Shown one piece after another: positions 36,492-45,048 of a stretch of DNA of 64,000 nt. The notes below the pieces were generated by a model that was given only the letters and a program-made list of their open reading frames with translations, made no database searches and had not been told where the DNA came from. The stretch comes from DATFFO01 sp963772815 (GTDB taxonomy: Bacteria > Actinomycetota > Acidimicrobiia > Spongiisociales > ZC4RG35). Numbering within the stretch: position 1 is the first letter of the stretch; every line of letters starts with the position of its first letter. The DNA lies in assembly GCA_963772815.1 (NCBI GenBank), contig CAVYYV010000004.1, positions 1-64,000 on the forward strand, in the 5' to 3' direction. A program made the position numbers and the translations under genes.

Positions 36492-37661
36492 ATGCGGCGT
36501 CGCTGGATGTTGGCTCCATGGGTATGGAGCGGAGTAGTCGTTGTTGCAGGTGCGGTCTCTATGGCTGCCGGTGGGCATGACTCCTTCGGCGTGGGGTTCA
36601 GTCTGGTTTTCGTGGGGATCCTCCTGGCGTACGCCGTCCTGGCGTCTCTGATCGCTGTAAAACAACCGGGAAACGGGATCGCCTGGCTCCTCTTGATCAC
36701 GGGGGTCTTCCTCTTCGTCCAGGTCACTACGACAGGGTCGTTGGCGACTTGGCCGCTGCCCGGGTCGCGATCTGCCTGGTACTTCACGTATATGGGGGTC
36801 TACAGCTTCGTGGGTTTGTTCTTCTTCTATCCGCTGAGCCTTCTCTTCTTCATCTTTCCCACCGGCGATTTCCTCACCAGGCACTGGAGGTGGCCGGTGT
36901 GGATCGGTGCGGTCTCCGGCCCCCTATCGGTCTTTATCTTGGTGTTCTCGGACAGGGTTGGACCCCTGTATGGGTCCTGGAAGATCACAAATCCGATCGG
37001 GTTCCTTCCCGCCCAGCTCTTCGACTCGGTTCTGGTGGTCATCGCGGCCACCATCCAGTTGGTGGCAATCGGCGGCGTGGTCGCCTTGGTGGTGCGGTTC
37101 CGACGGTCGTCCGAGGTCGTCCGCGCTCAGGTCAAATGGGTGGTCTTTGCCGGTGTGCTGATCGTTCCCCTGTTCGTCATCGTCGCGGTTGCTGAGGATT
37201 CATCGACGCTGTTTGGGTTGGCGTTCCTGGCCGTGCTTTTGTTGATACCCGTGGCGATCACGGTGGCGATCAGCCGCTACCGGCTGTTCGAGATCGACCG
37301 GATCATCTCCCGCACGGTGGGTTACGGCCTGGTTGTGGCCGCCCTCAGTCTTGTCTACGTGGTGGGAGCGGTGTGGCTTCCCACCAGGATCATGGGGGAG
37401 CAGCCCCAGTTGTTCGTGGCCGGGTCGACTCTGGTGGTGGCGGCATTGTTCAACCCGGTGCGGAGACGGGTGTTGTCCTGGGTGGATCGTCGCTTCAACC
37501 GGTCCCAATACGACGCCCAACAGGTAATCGACAGGTTCGCTGACCGCCTCCAGGACGGGCTGGATGTGAGCCAGTTGACCGCCGAGTCGGTGGAGGTGGT
37601 TGCCGAGGTCATGCAACCGGACATGGTCGGCGTTTGGGTGCAGAGCCAAGCGACTGAATAG
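36492..37661 (+). CDS. Multi-pass membrane protein, paralogue of 34044-35222
   Basis: A 389-residue protein with about nine to ten hydrophobic helices, the same junction (ISRYRLFEIDRIISRTVGYG) and the same tail (WVDRRFNRSQYDAQQVIDRF) as its paralogue, followed by a short domain ending ADRLQDGLDVSQ to MVGVWVQ. No kinase, GAF or output domain is present. The ATG at 36492 follows GAGGTAGG. It directly follows the split XRE gene, so a membrane-sensor/XRE pair is the likely ancestral unit. Function is unknown. Confidence 0.62.
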   Translation: MRRRWMLAPWVWSGVVVVAGAVSMAAGGHDSFGVGFSLVFVGILLAYAVLASLIAVKQPGNGIAWLLLITGVFLFVQVTTTGSLATWPLPGSRSAWYFTYMGVYSFVGLFFFYPLSLLFFIFPTGDFLTRHWRWPVWIGAVSGPLSVFILVFSDRVGPLYGSWKITNPIGFLPAQLFDSVLVVIAATIQLVAIGGVVALVVRFRRSSEVVRAQVKWVVFAGVLIVPLFVIVAVAEDSSTLFGLAFLAVLLLIPVAITVAISRYRLFEIDRIISRTVGYGLVVAALSLVYVVGAVWLPTRIMGEQPQLFVAGSTLVVAALFNPVRRRVLSWVDRRFNRSQYDAQQVIDRFADRLQDGLDVSQLTAESVEVVAEVMQPDMVGVWVQSQATE

Positions 37662-38588
37662 CGAGAATGCCGATAGTGGGGAATGCCACTCGTGCCCGGT
37701 CGACGCTTTCCGTCACTGGCCGTCGGTGGCGGTGCGGATCCTCACCCGTATGCGCCCGCCGGTTGATCCGTCGGCTGCTCTGGCCGCTCTCGTGAGCTGA
37801 CCCGGTTCATGCATTCTCGCCCGCATAACGGGCGACACGTTGACCGCTCATCCTCTTCGTTTGAAGGCTGGACCTGCCATCCGCCGCTCCAGCCCAGAGG
37901 CCCGGCAACGCCTTCGTGGAGTAGAGGTGCACGTGGTCGACCCGGCGGACACTCCCTCCCTCACCACCATGTTGGGCCCGACGCCGACTCACCCGGTTCA
38001 ACACCTGGGGGTCGTAGTCCGCTACCGCTACGTACACGGTCTCCAACGGCCGGGAGGTATCGGGCCAGGCGCTCCAGGGTCTTCTGAGCCTTCGCTTCGG
38101 TGCAGTCCTGGTGCTGCCACGATCTACACGGCTTGGTGCACCAGCGCCGTTGCCGCCGTGGCCTGGTTGACCAACACCAACCAGAAGGGGCACTGCTTGG
38201 CCCGCACCGGGACGTCGGTCCAGGCCCTCCCAGGCGGTGTGCTCGGAGACGATTTCAGGTAGGTCGTGCAGGTCCATGGGGCCTCCAGGAGATGGAGGCG
38301 CTCACGGCGCTCAGCGGTGGCGAGAGGGCGGTCATCAGCCCAGATCCAGGTCAATGACGAGGGGAATCGTCAATCGGAATAGGGGTTTCTGGGGGGAGAG
38401 GTTTGAAAAGGGACGCTGAGGCTCCTCCGACCCAATCAGGCCGCGCAGAGCATCGTAATAGACGGGTCAATAGCGCAAGCTGACCTGGTGAACCGGGTCT
38501 GGATCGCCACGGTCCTGGCTCCTCGGCAGCGACCCGACCTGGTCTGAGGAGACCGCTTGGTATCGCGGGGAGCGATACTCTGGCGGCA
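37662..38588. other. 927-base gap with a possible decayed gene
   Basis: On the minus strand 38270-37807 gives two protein-like stretches in different frames: DCTEAKAQKTLERLARYLPA and then YVAVADYDPQVLNRVSRRRA, with VDHVHLYSTKALPG. Together they look like a broken small gene, perhaps plasmid- or phage-derived, with a Cys/Trp-rich start. I do not recognise a family. Nothing else is seen. Confidence 0.3.
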
Positions 38589-39680
38589 ATGCCCCGAGAG
38601 CAGCGTGCGTTTCTGTGTGTCGCGGACATCACCGGATATACCGGATATCTGAACGTCTCCGAACTCGAACATGCACACGGAACCCTTACGGACCTGCTGG
38701 AACTCCTGGTCGATCGTGCCGGTCCGCCGATGAGGATCTCGAAGCTGGAGGGAGATGCTGTGTTCTCGTATGCGTTCGAAGACGCTTTCACCGACGGTCG
38801 GACGTTTCTCGATCTGGTCGAGGGCACCTATGTGGCGTTTCGTCGAGCCATCGACTCGATGGTCCTCAACAACACCTGTCAGTGCAATGCGTGTGCCAAT
38901 GTGTCCTCGCTCGATCTCAAGTTTGTAATCCATTTCGGCTCGTTCCTGGTTCAGCGAATCGGAACCTACGACGAGCTGTTGGGACCCGATGTCAACCTGG
39001 TGCACCGGCTACTGAAGAACACAGTCACCGAGCGGCTGGGGCTGCGGGCATATTGCCTCTATACGAGTTCGGCTTGGGATCAGCTGGGGTTGCGGGAGGT
39101 GACCACCCTGGCGGCACATGGCGAAGATGTGGCGGATTTCGGTTTCGTGGAGACCTACGTACAGGACCTGGGCGATGTGTACCGCCCAGGCGACGAAGCC
39201 GGGATCACCCTCGACGATTCAGACGTGTGGTTTTCCCTCGAAGCCGACCTCCCGATGAGCCCGGCGGTGGTGTGGGACTATATGTCCTCGCCCGTGTTTC
39301 GCAACATCCTGATAGGGAGCCAGAGGCAGGAGGTCAAAGACCTGGTCGGGGGACGAATCGGAGTAGGCAGCGCTTATCAGTGCTACCACGGCAACCGGCT
39401 CACGCCTCAGCGGATCATCGAGTGGAAACCGTTCACCAAGATCGTGACCGAGGACGGGACCTCCGACTCGTTGATGGGAATCACCCTCGTTGTGTATCAC
39501 CTGGAGCAGACATCGTCGGGCACGCATCTGAGGACCGACCTAGGCGGAACGGGCCGGCCCGGCTGGATGCGTGCGATTTTCAAGGCGGCAGGCTTCGTCT
39601 TCAAGAAGAGACAGAAGAGTGCTCTCAACGACTTCGTCGATGCGATCGTCGCAGATCACACCCGCCGTTCCGAGTCCTGA
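38589..39680 (+). CDS. DUF2652-type cyclase-like protein with SRPBCC domain
   Basis: A 363-residue protein. Residues 1-175 follow the class III cyclase-like DUF2652 pattern: FLCVADITGYTGYLNVSELE, RISKLEGDAVFSYAFED, NNTCQCNACANVSSLDLKF (a C-x-C-x-x-C cluster) and LLGPDVNLVHRLLKN. From about residue 210 an SRPBCC/polyketide-cyclase-like ligand-binding domain follows (LPMSPAVVWDYMSSPVFRNI, IEWKPFTKIVTEDG, TDLGGTGRPGWMRAIFK). The combination suggests a ligand sensor with a degenerate cyclase. The ATG at 38589 is the first good start. It is monocistronic. Confidence 0.75.
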   Translation: MPREQRAFLCVADITGYTGYLNVSELEHAHGTLTDLLELLVDRAGPPMRISKLEGDAVFSYAFEDAFTDGRTFLDLVEGTYVAFRRAIDSMVLNNTCQCNACANVSSLDLKFVIHFGSFLVQRIGTYDELLGPDVNLVHRLLKNTVTERLGLRAYCLYTSSAWDQLGLREVTTLAAHGEDVADFGFVETYVQDLGDVYRPGDEAGITLDDSDVWFSLEADLPMSPAVVWDYMSSPVFRNILIGSQRQEVKDLVGGRIGVGSAYQCYHGNRLTPQRIIEWKPFTKIVTEDGTSDSLMGITLVVYHLEQTSSGTHLRTDLGGTGRPGWMRAIFKAAGFVFKKRQKSALNDFVDAIVADHTRRSES

Positions 39681-39844
39681 ACCACTTCAGCGGTCAAGCC
39701 GTAACCAAGTCAACGCCTGTCGTCCCATAACCTTCAACTGGACAGGCGATGACCGCCGATCTGAAGGGCGGGCCGGGAACACCTGTGTTGGGGCGTTGAA
39801 GCGTTTCGGACTTCTCCGTTTCCCTCGAGCCGAACGACGACCGG

Positions 39845-39935
39845 GGGTCTGATCTGGTTTGGTGCCGAGTACCCGACCCATCGGAACCCCCTCAGATGGC
39901 ACAGCTCTATCCACTCCAACACGTTCTAGTTCGGC
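39845..39935 (+). repeat. Dispersed intergenic element, copy 9
   Basis: GTCTGATCTGGTTTGGTGCC and then CACTCCAACACGTTCTAGTTCG (39912-39933, split here for reading). It sits in the 793-base gap 39681-40473, where no gene is evident. Confidence 0.5.
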
Positions 39936-40473
39936 TTCTTCGACTTAGGTATGCTGCGCTTCTAGATCGTGCGCGGTCGCAACGGGTTAGTTGCGACTCA
40001 GCATCCGAGCTGATTGCCATGGTGGTCGCTGATTGAGACCGAAGATGCGCCCCATACGAGCGTCTTCGTTCCCCTCAAAGGTGAAGAGCATCGATTGCGG
40101 GTCGTATTCTCGATTACCGGTGAGCATCCGAGACCGCGGTGACGGTCTTCGATCGGGGACTACCGGATTGCGTTGCCTACGCAGCCGTGTATGGGTCGAC
40201 ACCGAACCAGCCATCGAAGCTGCGGCAGCGAACCGTTACCACGGCCGCGTGTTCGCCGCCCCTCCGTGCGAGGACATTACACAAACGACGACATGCGGCG
40301 AGCGACCTTAGGACAGGCCGAGGCGACGACGACTAGTGGACCAAGGGCTGGTGAGGTCGGCGGGTCGGTCGCTCGGCCCGGTTGCGGCTCCTGACTCTGA
40401 AGGGCTTGCGACACGGGCGATCGGCCATGAGACTCGGCGCCGGCCCGTAGAAAGCGTCTGGTTGGAGGTCGTG

Positions 40474-41463
40474 GTGCGTGCGGCGTGGTACGAACGTCAA
40501 GGTCCTGCCCATGAGGTCGTCGAGGTGGGGGAGATGCCCGAGCCTCATGCCGGTCCCGGCGAAGTCCGGGTCCATCTGGCGACCTCGGGGGTCAACCCGT
40601 CAGACGTGAAACGCCGCGGCGGATGGCGCGGTCAGCAGATGCCCTTCGACCGGATCGTGCCTCACAGCGACGGAGCCGGAGTGATCGACGAGGTCGGCGA
40701 CGGTGTCGGCTCGGCGAGGATGGGTGAACGGGTCTGGGTCTACAACGCACAGTGGAAGAGGCCCTTCGGCACGGGCGCCGAGTACGTGGCGCTTCCCGCG
40801 GCCCAGGCGGTCCACCTGCCCGATGGGTCCGGGTTCCCTGCCGGAGCGTGTCTCGGGATTCCCGGGATGACCGCTCACCGGTGCGTCTTCGCAGATGGCG
40901 CCGTCGAGGACAAGACCGTCCTCGTCACTGGAGGAGCCGGGAGCGTCGGCTTCTACGCCGTTCAATTGGCCAAGTGGGGCGGGGCGACCGTGATCACCAC
41001 GGTGAGCAGCGGGGCCAAGGCCGAGGTTGCCGCATCCGCGGGAGCCGACCACGTTCTCAATTACCGGGAGGACGACGTGGCCGGCCGCATCATGGAGATC
41101 AGCGACGGCGCGGGCGTAGACCACATCGTCGAGGTGGACTTCGGCGCCAACCTGCCGGTGGGCGACGCGGTCCTCAAGCGGCACGGAGTCATTGTCACGT
41201 ACGCCTCCATGAGCAAGCCGCAGCCCGTTCTTCCCTTCTACTCCCTCATGGTGCGGAACGTGCTGATCCGCTTCGTGTTCGTCTACGAGGAGCCGCCGGC
41301 CGAGCTGGCGCGGGCGACCCGGGATATCGACACCTGTCTCGAAGAAGGGTTCCTCCGGCACCTCATCGCCGAACGCTTTCCCCTCGGAGAGACTGCAGCG
41401 GCTCACGTCGCCGTCGAGAGCGGTCGCCTCATCGGCAACGCGGTGATCGACGTCGGTTCGTGA
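40474..41463 (+). CDS. NADPH:quinone reductase-type medium-chain dehydrogenase
   Basis: A 329-residue MDR-superfamily oxidoreductase. The N-terminal GroES-like domain (AAWYERQGPAHEVVEVGEMP, HLATSGVNPSDVKRRGG) lacks the catalytic zinc ligands, as in quinone oxidoreductases. The Rossmann NADPH motif is VLVTGGAGSVGFYAVQLAK (about residues 148-166), and GADHVLNYREDDV follows. The GTG at 40474 has GGAGG five bases upstream; an open frame to 40336 is not protein-like. The role is probably reduction of quinones or enones in the cytoplasm. Confidence 0.88.
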   Translation: MRAAWYERQGPAHEVVEVGEMPEPHAGPGEVRVHLATSGVNPSDVKRRGGWRGQQMPFDRIVPHSDGAGVIDEVGDGVGSARMGERVWVYNAQWKRPFGTGAEYVALPAAQAVHLPDGSGFPAGACLGIPGMTAHRCVFADGAVEDKTVLVTGGAGSVGFYAVQLAKWGGATVITTVSSGAKAEVAASAGADHVLNYREDDVAGRIMEISDGAGVDHIVEVDFGANLPVGDAVLKRHGVIVTYASMSKPQPVLPFYSLMVRNVLIRFVFVYEEPPAELARATRDIDTCLEEGFLRHLIAERFPLGETAAAHVAVESGRLIGNAVIDVGS

Positions 41464-41477
41464 CCCCGGCCGCTTCC

Positions 41478-41957
41478 TCAGGTTCGGCCTGTGGCCCCGA
41501 ACCGCTTGAGGGTGAGCGTCTCTCCGACCTCGACCCCGAGGTTCCGTGCGTCGGCGATCTCGAGGACAGCCGACGCCAGTGCCAGGTCCTGGAGGCCGGT
41601 TCCGGTGGACTTGAACAGGGTGAGTTGCTCGGGCGCGGTCCGGCCGGGGTGCAGCCCGGCCACCAGCGAGCCGAGAGACCGGGATCGATCCGGGTCCAAC
41701 CCCCGCTCGACCGCGGCCACGGCGTCACCGGCCTGTTCGTAGCCGAGCTCGACGGAGTCGCAGACGATGGGATCGAAGCAGTCGACGAAGCGGGCATCGA
41801 CCACGTCGCGCATCTCGTCGATGAACTCGGACCGGTTGGCCGCGTTGCGTGAGAAGACGCGGATCTCCTCGACTGGCCGAACGGCCTGCAGGGCAGGCAG
41901 TTGGGACCGAGCCACGGATCCGGTGCCGATGACGGCGACTCGCTCGAGGGCCGACAA
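41478..41957 (-). pseudogene. Truncated, internally deleted copy of the ornithine cyclodeaminase-family gene at 51100
   Basis: The minus-strand frame is nearly identical to the C-terminal two thirds of the gene at 51100-52092: VAVIGTGSVARSQLPALQAV, VRPVEEIRVFSRNAANRSEF and NLGVEVGETLTLKRFGATGR at the end. About 60 residues between FVDC and VCDSVEL are deleted in frame (the full gene has STVDEAVEGASLVTL there), and the N-terminus is absent. It ends at the same stop. This is an inverted, recent partial duplication. Confidence 0.85.
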
Positions 41958-41976
41958 AGGTGCACGACAAGTCTGA

Positions 41977-42964
41977 TCAGCCCACGTGCGGCATCACTGC
42001 TTCGGCCCACAACTGAGCGACCTCTTCCCACGCATACTCGGGAGGAGTCACGAGGAAGCTCTCCAGTCCGATCGAGCGGAGTTCGCGGGACGCGGTCGAT
42101 GCAATCACCTGGTGTACCGGAAATAGTGAATCTGTGCACGAGGTAGTCGGATATCAGCTCGACCGGGACCCGTTCTTCTAGGGGCCGGCTGATGTCGAAC
42201 GCCTCCATGAGGCGCCGGACTCCTTCGCGCTCGGCCTCCGGTACCGACTCGAGCGACAGCCGGAAGTTGTGATGGGCTCGGTTGGCGATGCGGCGGCGGG
42301 CGAGCTTACGAGCGGTCTCGCCGTCCTCCGACACATAGATGATGCCGGCTGCCATGAGATGGATCGACTCCGGGTCCCGACCTGCCTCCGCAGCACCCTT
42401 GGCGATGCGTTGACGAGCGGACTCGATCACGTCGCGGTCGAATCCGCTCCCCAGCATCACGCCATCGGCGACCCGGTCCGCCGCCTCGAGGCCTCTGGGC
42501 CCGTCCACCGCGAAGTAGATCGGCACCGTGGTGTCACCGGCCGAGTAGCGAAGACCAACCGGACCGACTGCCGACTCCACCGTGCCACCGGTGAGCAACG
42601 CGTGGATCGTCTTCGTCGCCTGCTCCATGTCAGCAAGCCGGGTCGGCTTGCGACCGAACGTGTACGTGCTGGCATCGCCGGTTCCGATGCCCAGGACGAA
42701 GCGACCTCCCGTGATCTGGTTGGCCGTGGCCGCCTGCCCCGCCAGCAGCGTCGGGTCACGAAAGACCACGTTGGTCACCGCGGTGCCCAGAGTGATGCGA
42801 CTGGTGACGAATCGAGCAGCGGTGATGAGCTGAAACGGGTCGAGGACCGAGATCTGACCATCTGCGACGAACAGCCCCGAGTAGTCCTACTCCTCCGTCA
42901 GTCGAACCCTGGAGAGGAACGGCTCGAAATCCGTCGACGACGCGTGTAGATAGAACTTGGTCAT
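41977..42964 (-). pseudogene. LLM-class F420-dependent oxidoreductase with a stop and a frameshift
   Basis: From the ATG at 42964 (GGCGAGGAG upstream) the frame reads TKFYLHASSTDFEPFLSRVR and meets TAG at 42889-42887. It then continues YSGLFVADGQISVLDPFQL, TNVVFRDPTLLAGQAATANQ, GGRFVLGIGTGDA and AVDGPRGLEAADRVADGVML, typical luciferase-like F420 enzyme segments. Near 42105 one base shift is needed to reach LRSIGLESFLVTPPEYAWEE and the TGA at 41977. Intact length would be about 325 residues. Two independent lesions favour a real pseudogene. Confidence 0.78.
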
Positions 42965-43001
42965 CGACTCCTCGCCACCGAGATGGATCGAGAGAAAATC
43001 C

Positions 43002-43096
43002 TAACGCCGGAGTAGGACATGTGGCGATGGAAACGCCATCTACCACAGGCGAGATCGCGCGACTGGAGGAGCACCGTCAAACGGGGTCAAATCGGA
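43002..43096 (-). repeat. Dispersed intergenic element, copy 10 (inverted)
   Basis: Read on the minus strand: GATTTGACCCCGTTTGACGG, GGTGCTCCTCCAGTCGCGCG, TCGCCTGTGGTAGATGGCG and CACATGTCCTACTCCGGCG. It aligns with copy 7 along its full length. It lies just upstream of the LLM pseudogene. Confidence 0.65.
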
Positions 43097-43299
43097 AACC
43101 TCCTGAGCCCGTCGACCCGGGGAGGCCCGCCGTTGTCATCCCACACGCGACATCTGGATCCACCGGGGGGGTACGGTCGGGTCCGATTCGTGCCGGCCTA
43201 TATGAGGCAGGCGACGGACCGTGCGTCGGTCAGTGCCTGATGGATAGGGGCTTGTCTGCTCGGATTTGACCGGTTGAGCCCGCGGAGCATTATGGCAGA

Positions 43300-43794
43300 G
43301 TGCTCGAGCGTCTCTTTCCCCCGGACCGCCCACCGACGGGCTGGCGTCGTCTCCTCCTAGGCTCGCCGGTCTACCTATGTCGGATCGGACTCGGCCGCCT
43401 GTTCGGTCATCGACTGTTGGTGATCACCCACCGGGGACGGCACCCAGGACGCATCTACCGGACCCCGGTTGAGGTTGCCAGATACGACTCGGCCACCGAA
43501 GAGGCGATAGTGCCCTCGGGGTGGGGACCACAGGCGGACTGGTACCGCAACATCCAGGCATCGCCCGCCACCGAGATCTGGCTTGCCGGGCGCCGCTTCC
43601 GCCCCCAACAGCGGTTCCTCTCTGAGTCCGAGGCGGCGGCCGTGATGGCGGATTACGCCCGGCGCCATCCGCGGGGAGCGCGCGAGCTGACACGCTGGAT
43701 GCTGGGCCGTCGGTACGACAGCGCCCACCAAGTCGGGGACGCGCTCGCCGCCAAGGTCCCTTTCGTCGGTTTCCGGCCCCCCTCGCCACCTTGA
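43300..43794 (+). CDS. F420-type nitroreductase family protein, second copy
   Basis: A 164-residue Ddn/DUF385 split-barrel protein, distant paralogue of 28937-29449. Marks are LVITHRGRHPGRIYRTPVEV (about residues 40-59), AIVPSGWGPQADWYRNIQAS (about 68-87), RFLSESEAAAVMADYARRHP and the closing KVPFVGFRPPS. The start is the GTG at 43300. An F420 cofactor and a quinone or nitro substrate are family inference. It stands alone between two inverted repeat copies. Confidence 0.82.
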   Translation: MLERLFPPDRPPTGWRRLLLGSPVYLCRIGLGRLFGHRLLVITHRGRHPGRIYRTPVEVARYDSATEEAIVPSGWGPQADWYRNIQASPATEIWLAGRRFRPQQRFLSESEAAAVMADYARRHPRGARELTRWMLGRRYDSAHQVGDALAAKVPFVGFRPPSPP

Positions 43795-43900
43795 CCCCGG
43801 TTCTACAGCTCATCGGTGGTGCACTGAAATTCGGGTTGAGCCTAGGCGACCTACGCAGCTGGATGGACCAGTTCTAGGTGGGCGACCGCTCCCTTTCCAA

Positions 43901-44003
43901 CGCTCGATAGAACGTGGTTGGGACGGAAGAGCCGGGTAGCACGGGCGAAATCGCGTGATTGCGGGAGCACCGTTGAACGGGCGTCATACCCGCCCTGGCT
44001 CCC
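43901..44003 (-). repeat. Dispersed intergenic element, copy 11 (inverted)
   Basis: Read on the minus strand: GGGAGCCAGGGCGGG, TATGACGCCCGTTCAACGG, TGCTCCCGCAATCACGCG, ATTTCGCCCGTG and GTCCCAACCACGTTCTATCG. GGGAGC and GCTCCC, with an inner GGGCG/CGCCC pair, could form a two-stem hairpin in the first half. Confidence 0.7.
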
Positions 44004-44196
44004 GGCATCCGACCAAAGTAGGACCTGTTGGGGGGGATTGGGCAATGGCCTGAGGCGAATCGATGAATGACCGAAGGCGCTTTCAGACACCTGTCGAGCG
44101 TTGTCGATAGAGTGCGCCAGGCACCGCGACCTCGAAGCTTGAGCGGTTGCAGAGCTTGAAGACAAAAGCTGAGGTCGTCGAGGGCCACAGAGATAT

Positions 44197-45048
44197 TTAG
44201 AGAGTCTGAAGGATCGCGACCGTGGCTCGGGCTCGGTCCTTCCAGACGTTCGTGATTTGGCTGAACGCTTGAGTTGAGCCCAGCCTCACTGCCTGACGGT
44301 CCGCTTCGATAGCGAGCCATTCCAGGACGGGCTGGGGAGATTGGTCGAGGAGGGATCTGAGAGCGTAGGCTCGCTCGCCGATGCGGATCCCTGCGTTGGT
44401 GGTTGCGGCGGCGCGATTGAGGTCGGCGTGAGTGAGGATGATGCCGCTGCGAACGGGGGCGAGGAGGTAGGTGATGAGGTCGTCGGGCCCTTGTGGGAGT
44501 GAAGGTGGATCGGCCAGGTGGCGGGATGGTTGGTGAGGGCCCGGGTCGGTATGGAGGGCCGACCGGATGACTTCGATGATGAGTTGCGCCCAGGCCGGGT
44601 AGGGGGTAGGGGCGATGTTCTCGACTCGGGTGAGGTACGGAATCAGCCACGGGGCGAGGTGTTCGTAGACGAGGGTGTGTTGGGCGTGTAGGAGGAGACG
44701 GCGTCGGGCCGGGTCGCCGTTCGCGGCGGGGTCGAGAAGCGCGGCCCATAGCCCCAGGAGGGCGGCGAGATGGTCGGGTTCGGGGGGTGGGGTGAATCCG
44801 GTGGCGTGCCAGAATCCGGCTATTCGGTCTCTGGCTTGGCCACCGATCTTGCCGTCGGGGTCGAGGTAGATGGAGGCGTAGGGGGGAAGCTGGCGGATGA
44901 ACAGCTCGGTGTGATCGGCCGGGTCAGGGACTGGAAGCCCCAACAGGGCTGCAATGCGTTCCGACTCTGGCGTGGGTCGTTCGCAGAGAACGGCCAGGGC
45001 GCGGATCAGTTCGGCCTGCTCAGTGGTGGGGGATTGTGTATAGGTCAC
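44197..45048 (-). CDS. TorD/DmsD-family molybdoenzyme chaperone
   Basis: A 283-residue helical minus-strand protein, last gene of the oxidoreductase operon. The N-terminal half has the TorD pattern (ELIRALAVLCERP, FIRQLPPYASIYLDPDGKIG, DHLAALLGLWAALLD), then LLHAQHTLVYEHLAPWLIPY, the conserved H-x-x-W/P region that binds the catalytic subunit. Such chaperones help cofactor insertion and folding before assembly. Its start overlaps the end of the catalytic gene by about 29 bases. Confidence 0.8.
   Translation of the reverse strand: MTYTQSPTTEQAELIRALAVLCERPTPESERIAALLGLPVPDPADHTELFIRQLPPYASIYLDPDGKIGGQARDRIAGFWHATGFTPPPEPDHLAALLGLWAALLDPAANGDPARRRLLLHAQHTLVYEHLAPWLIPYLTRVENIAPTPYPAWAQLIIEVIRSALHTDPGPHQPSRHLADPPSLPQGPDDLITYLLAPVRSGIILTHADLNRAAATTNAGIRIGERAYALRSLLDQSPQPVLEWLAIEADRQAVRLGSTQAFSQITNVWKDRARATVAILQTL

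Noticed and set aside
37807..38277. Minus-strand frame as an intact gene
   Set aside because: Protein-like pieces are in two frames and no family, start or ribosome site is evident, so it is only noted as a possible decayed gene.
42887..42889. In-frame TAG in the LLM gene as a pyrrolysine codon
   Set aside because: The position is not catalytic, a second lesion is present downstream, and pyrrolysine is unexpected in this kind of organism.
2567..44003. Dispersed elements as integron attC sites
   Set aside because: No RYYYAAC/GTTRRRY core pair is present at the ends and no integron integrase is in the window. A new type of cassette site remains possible.
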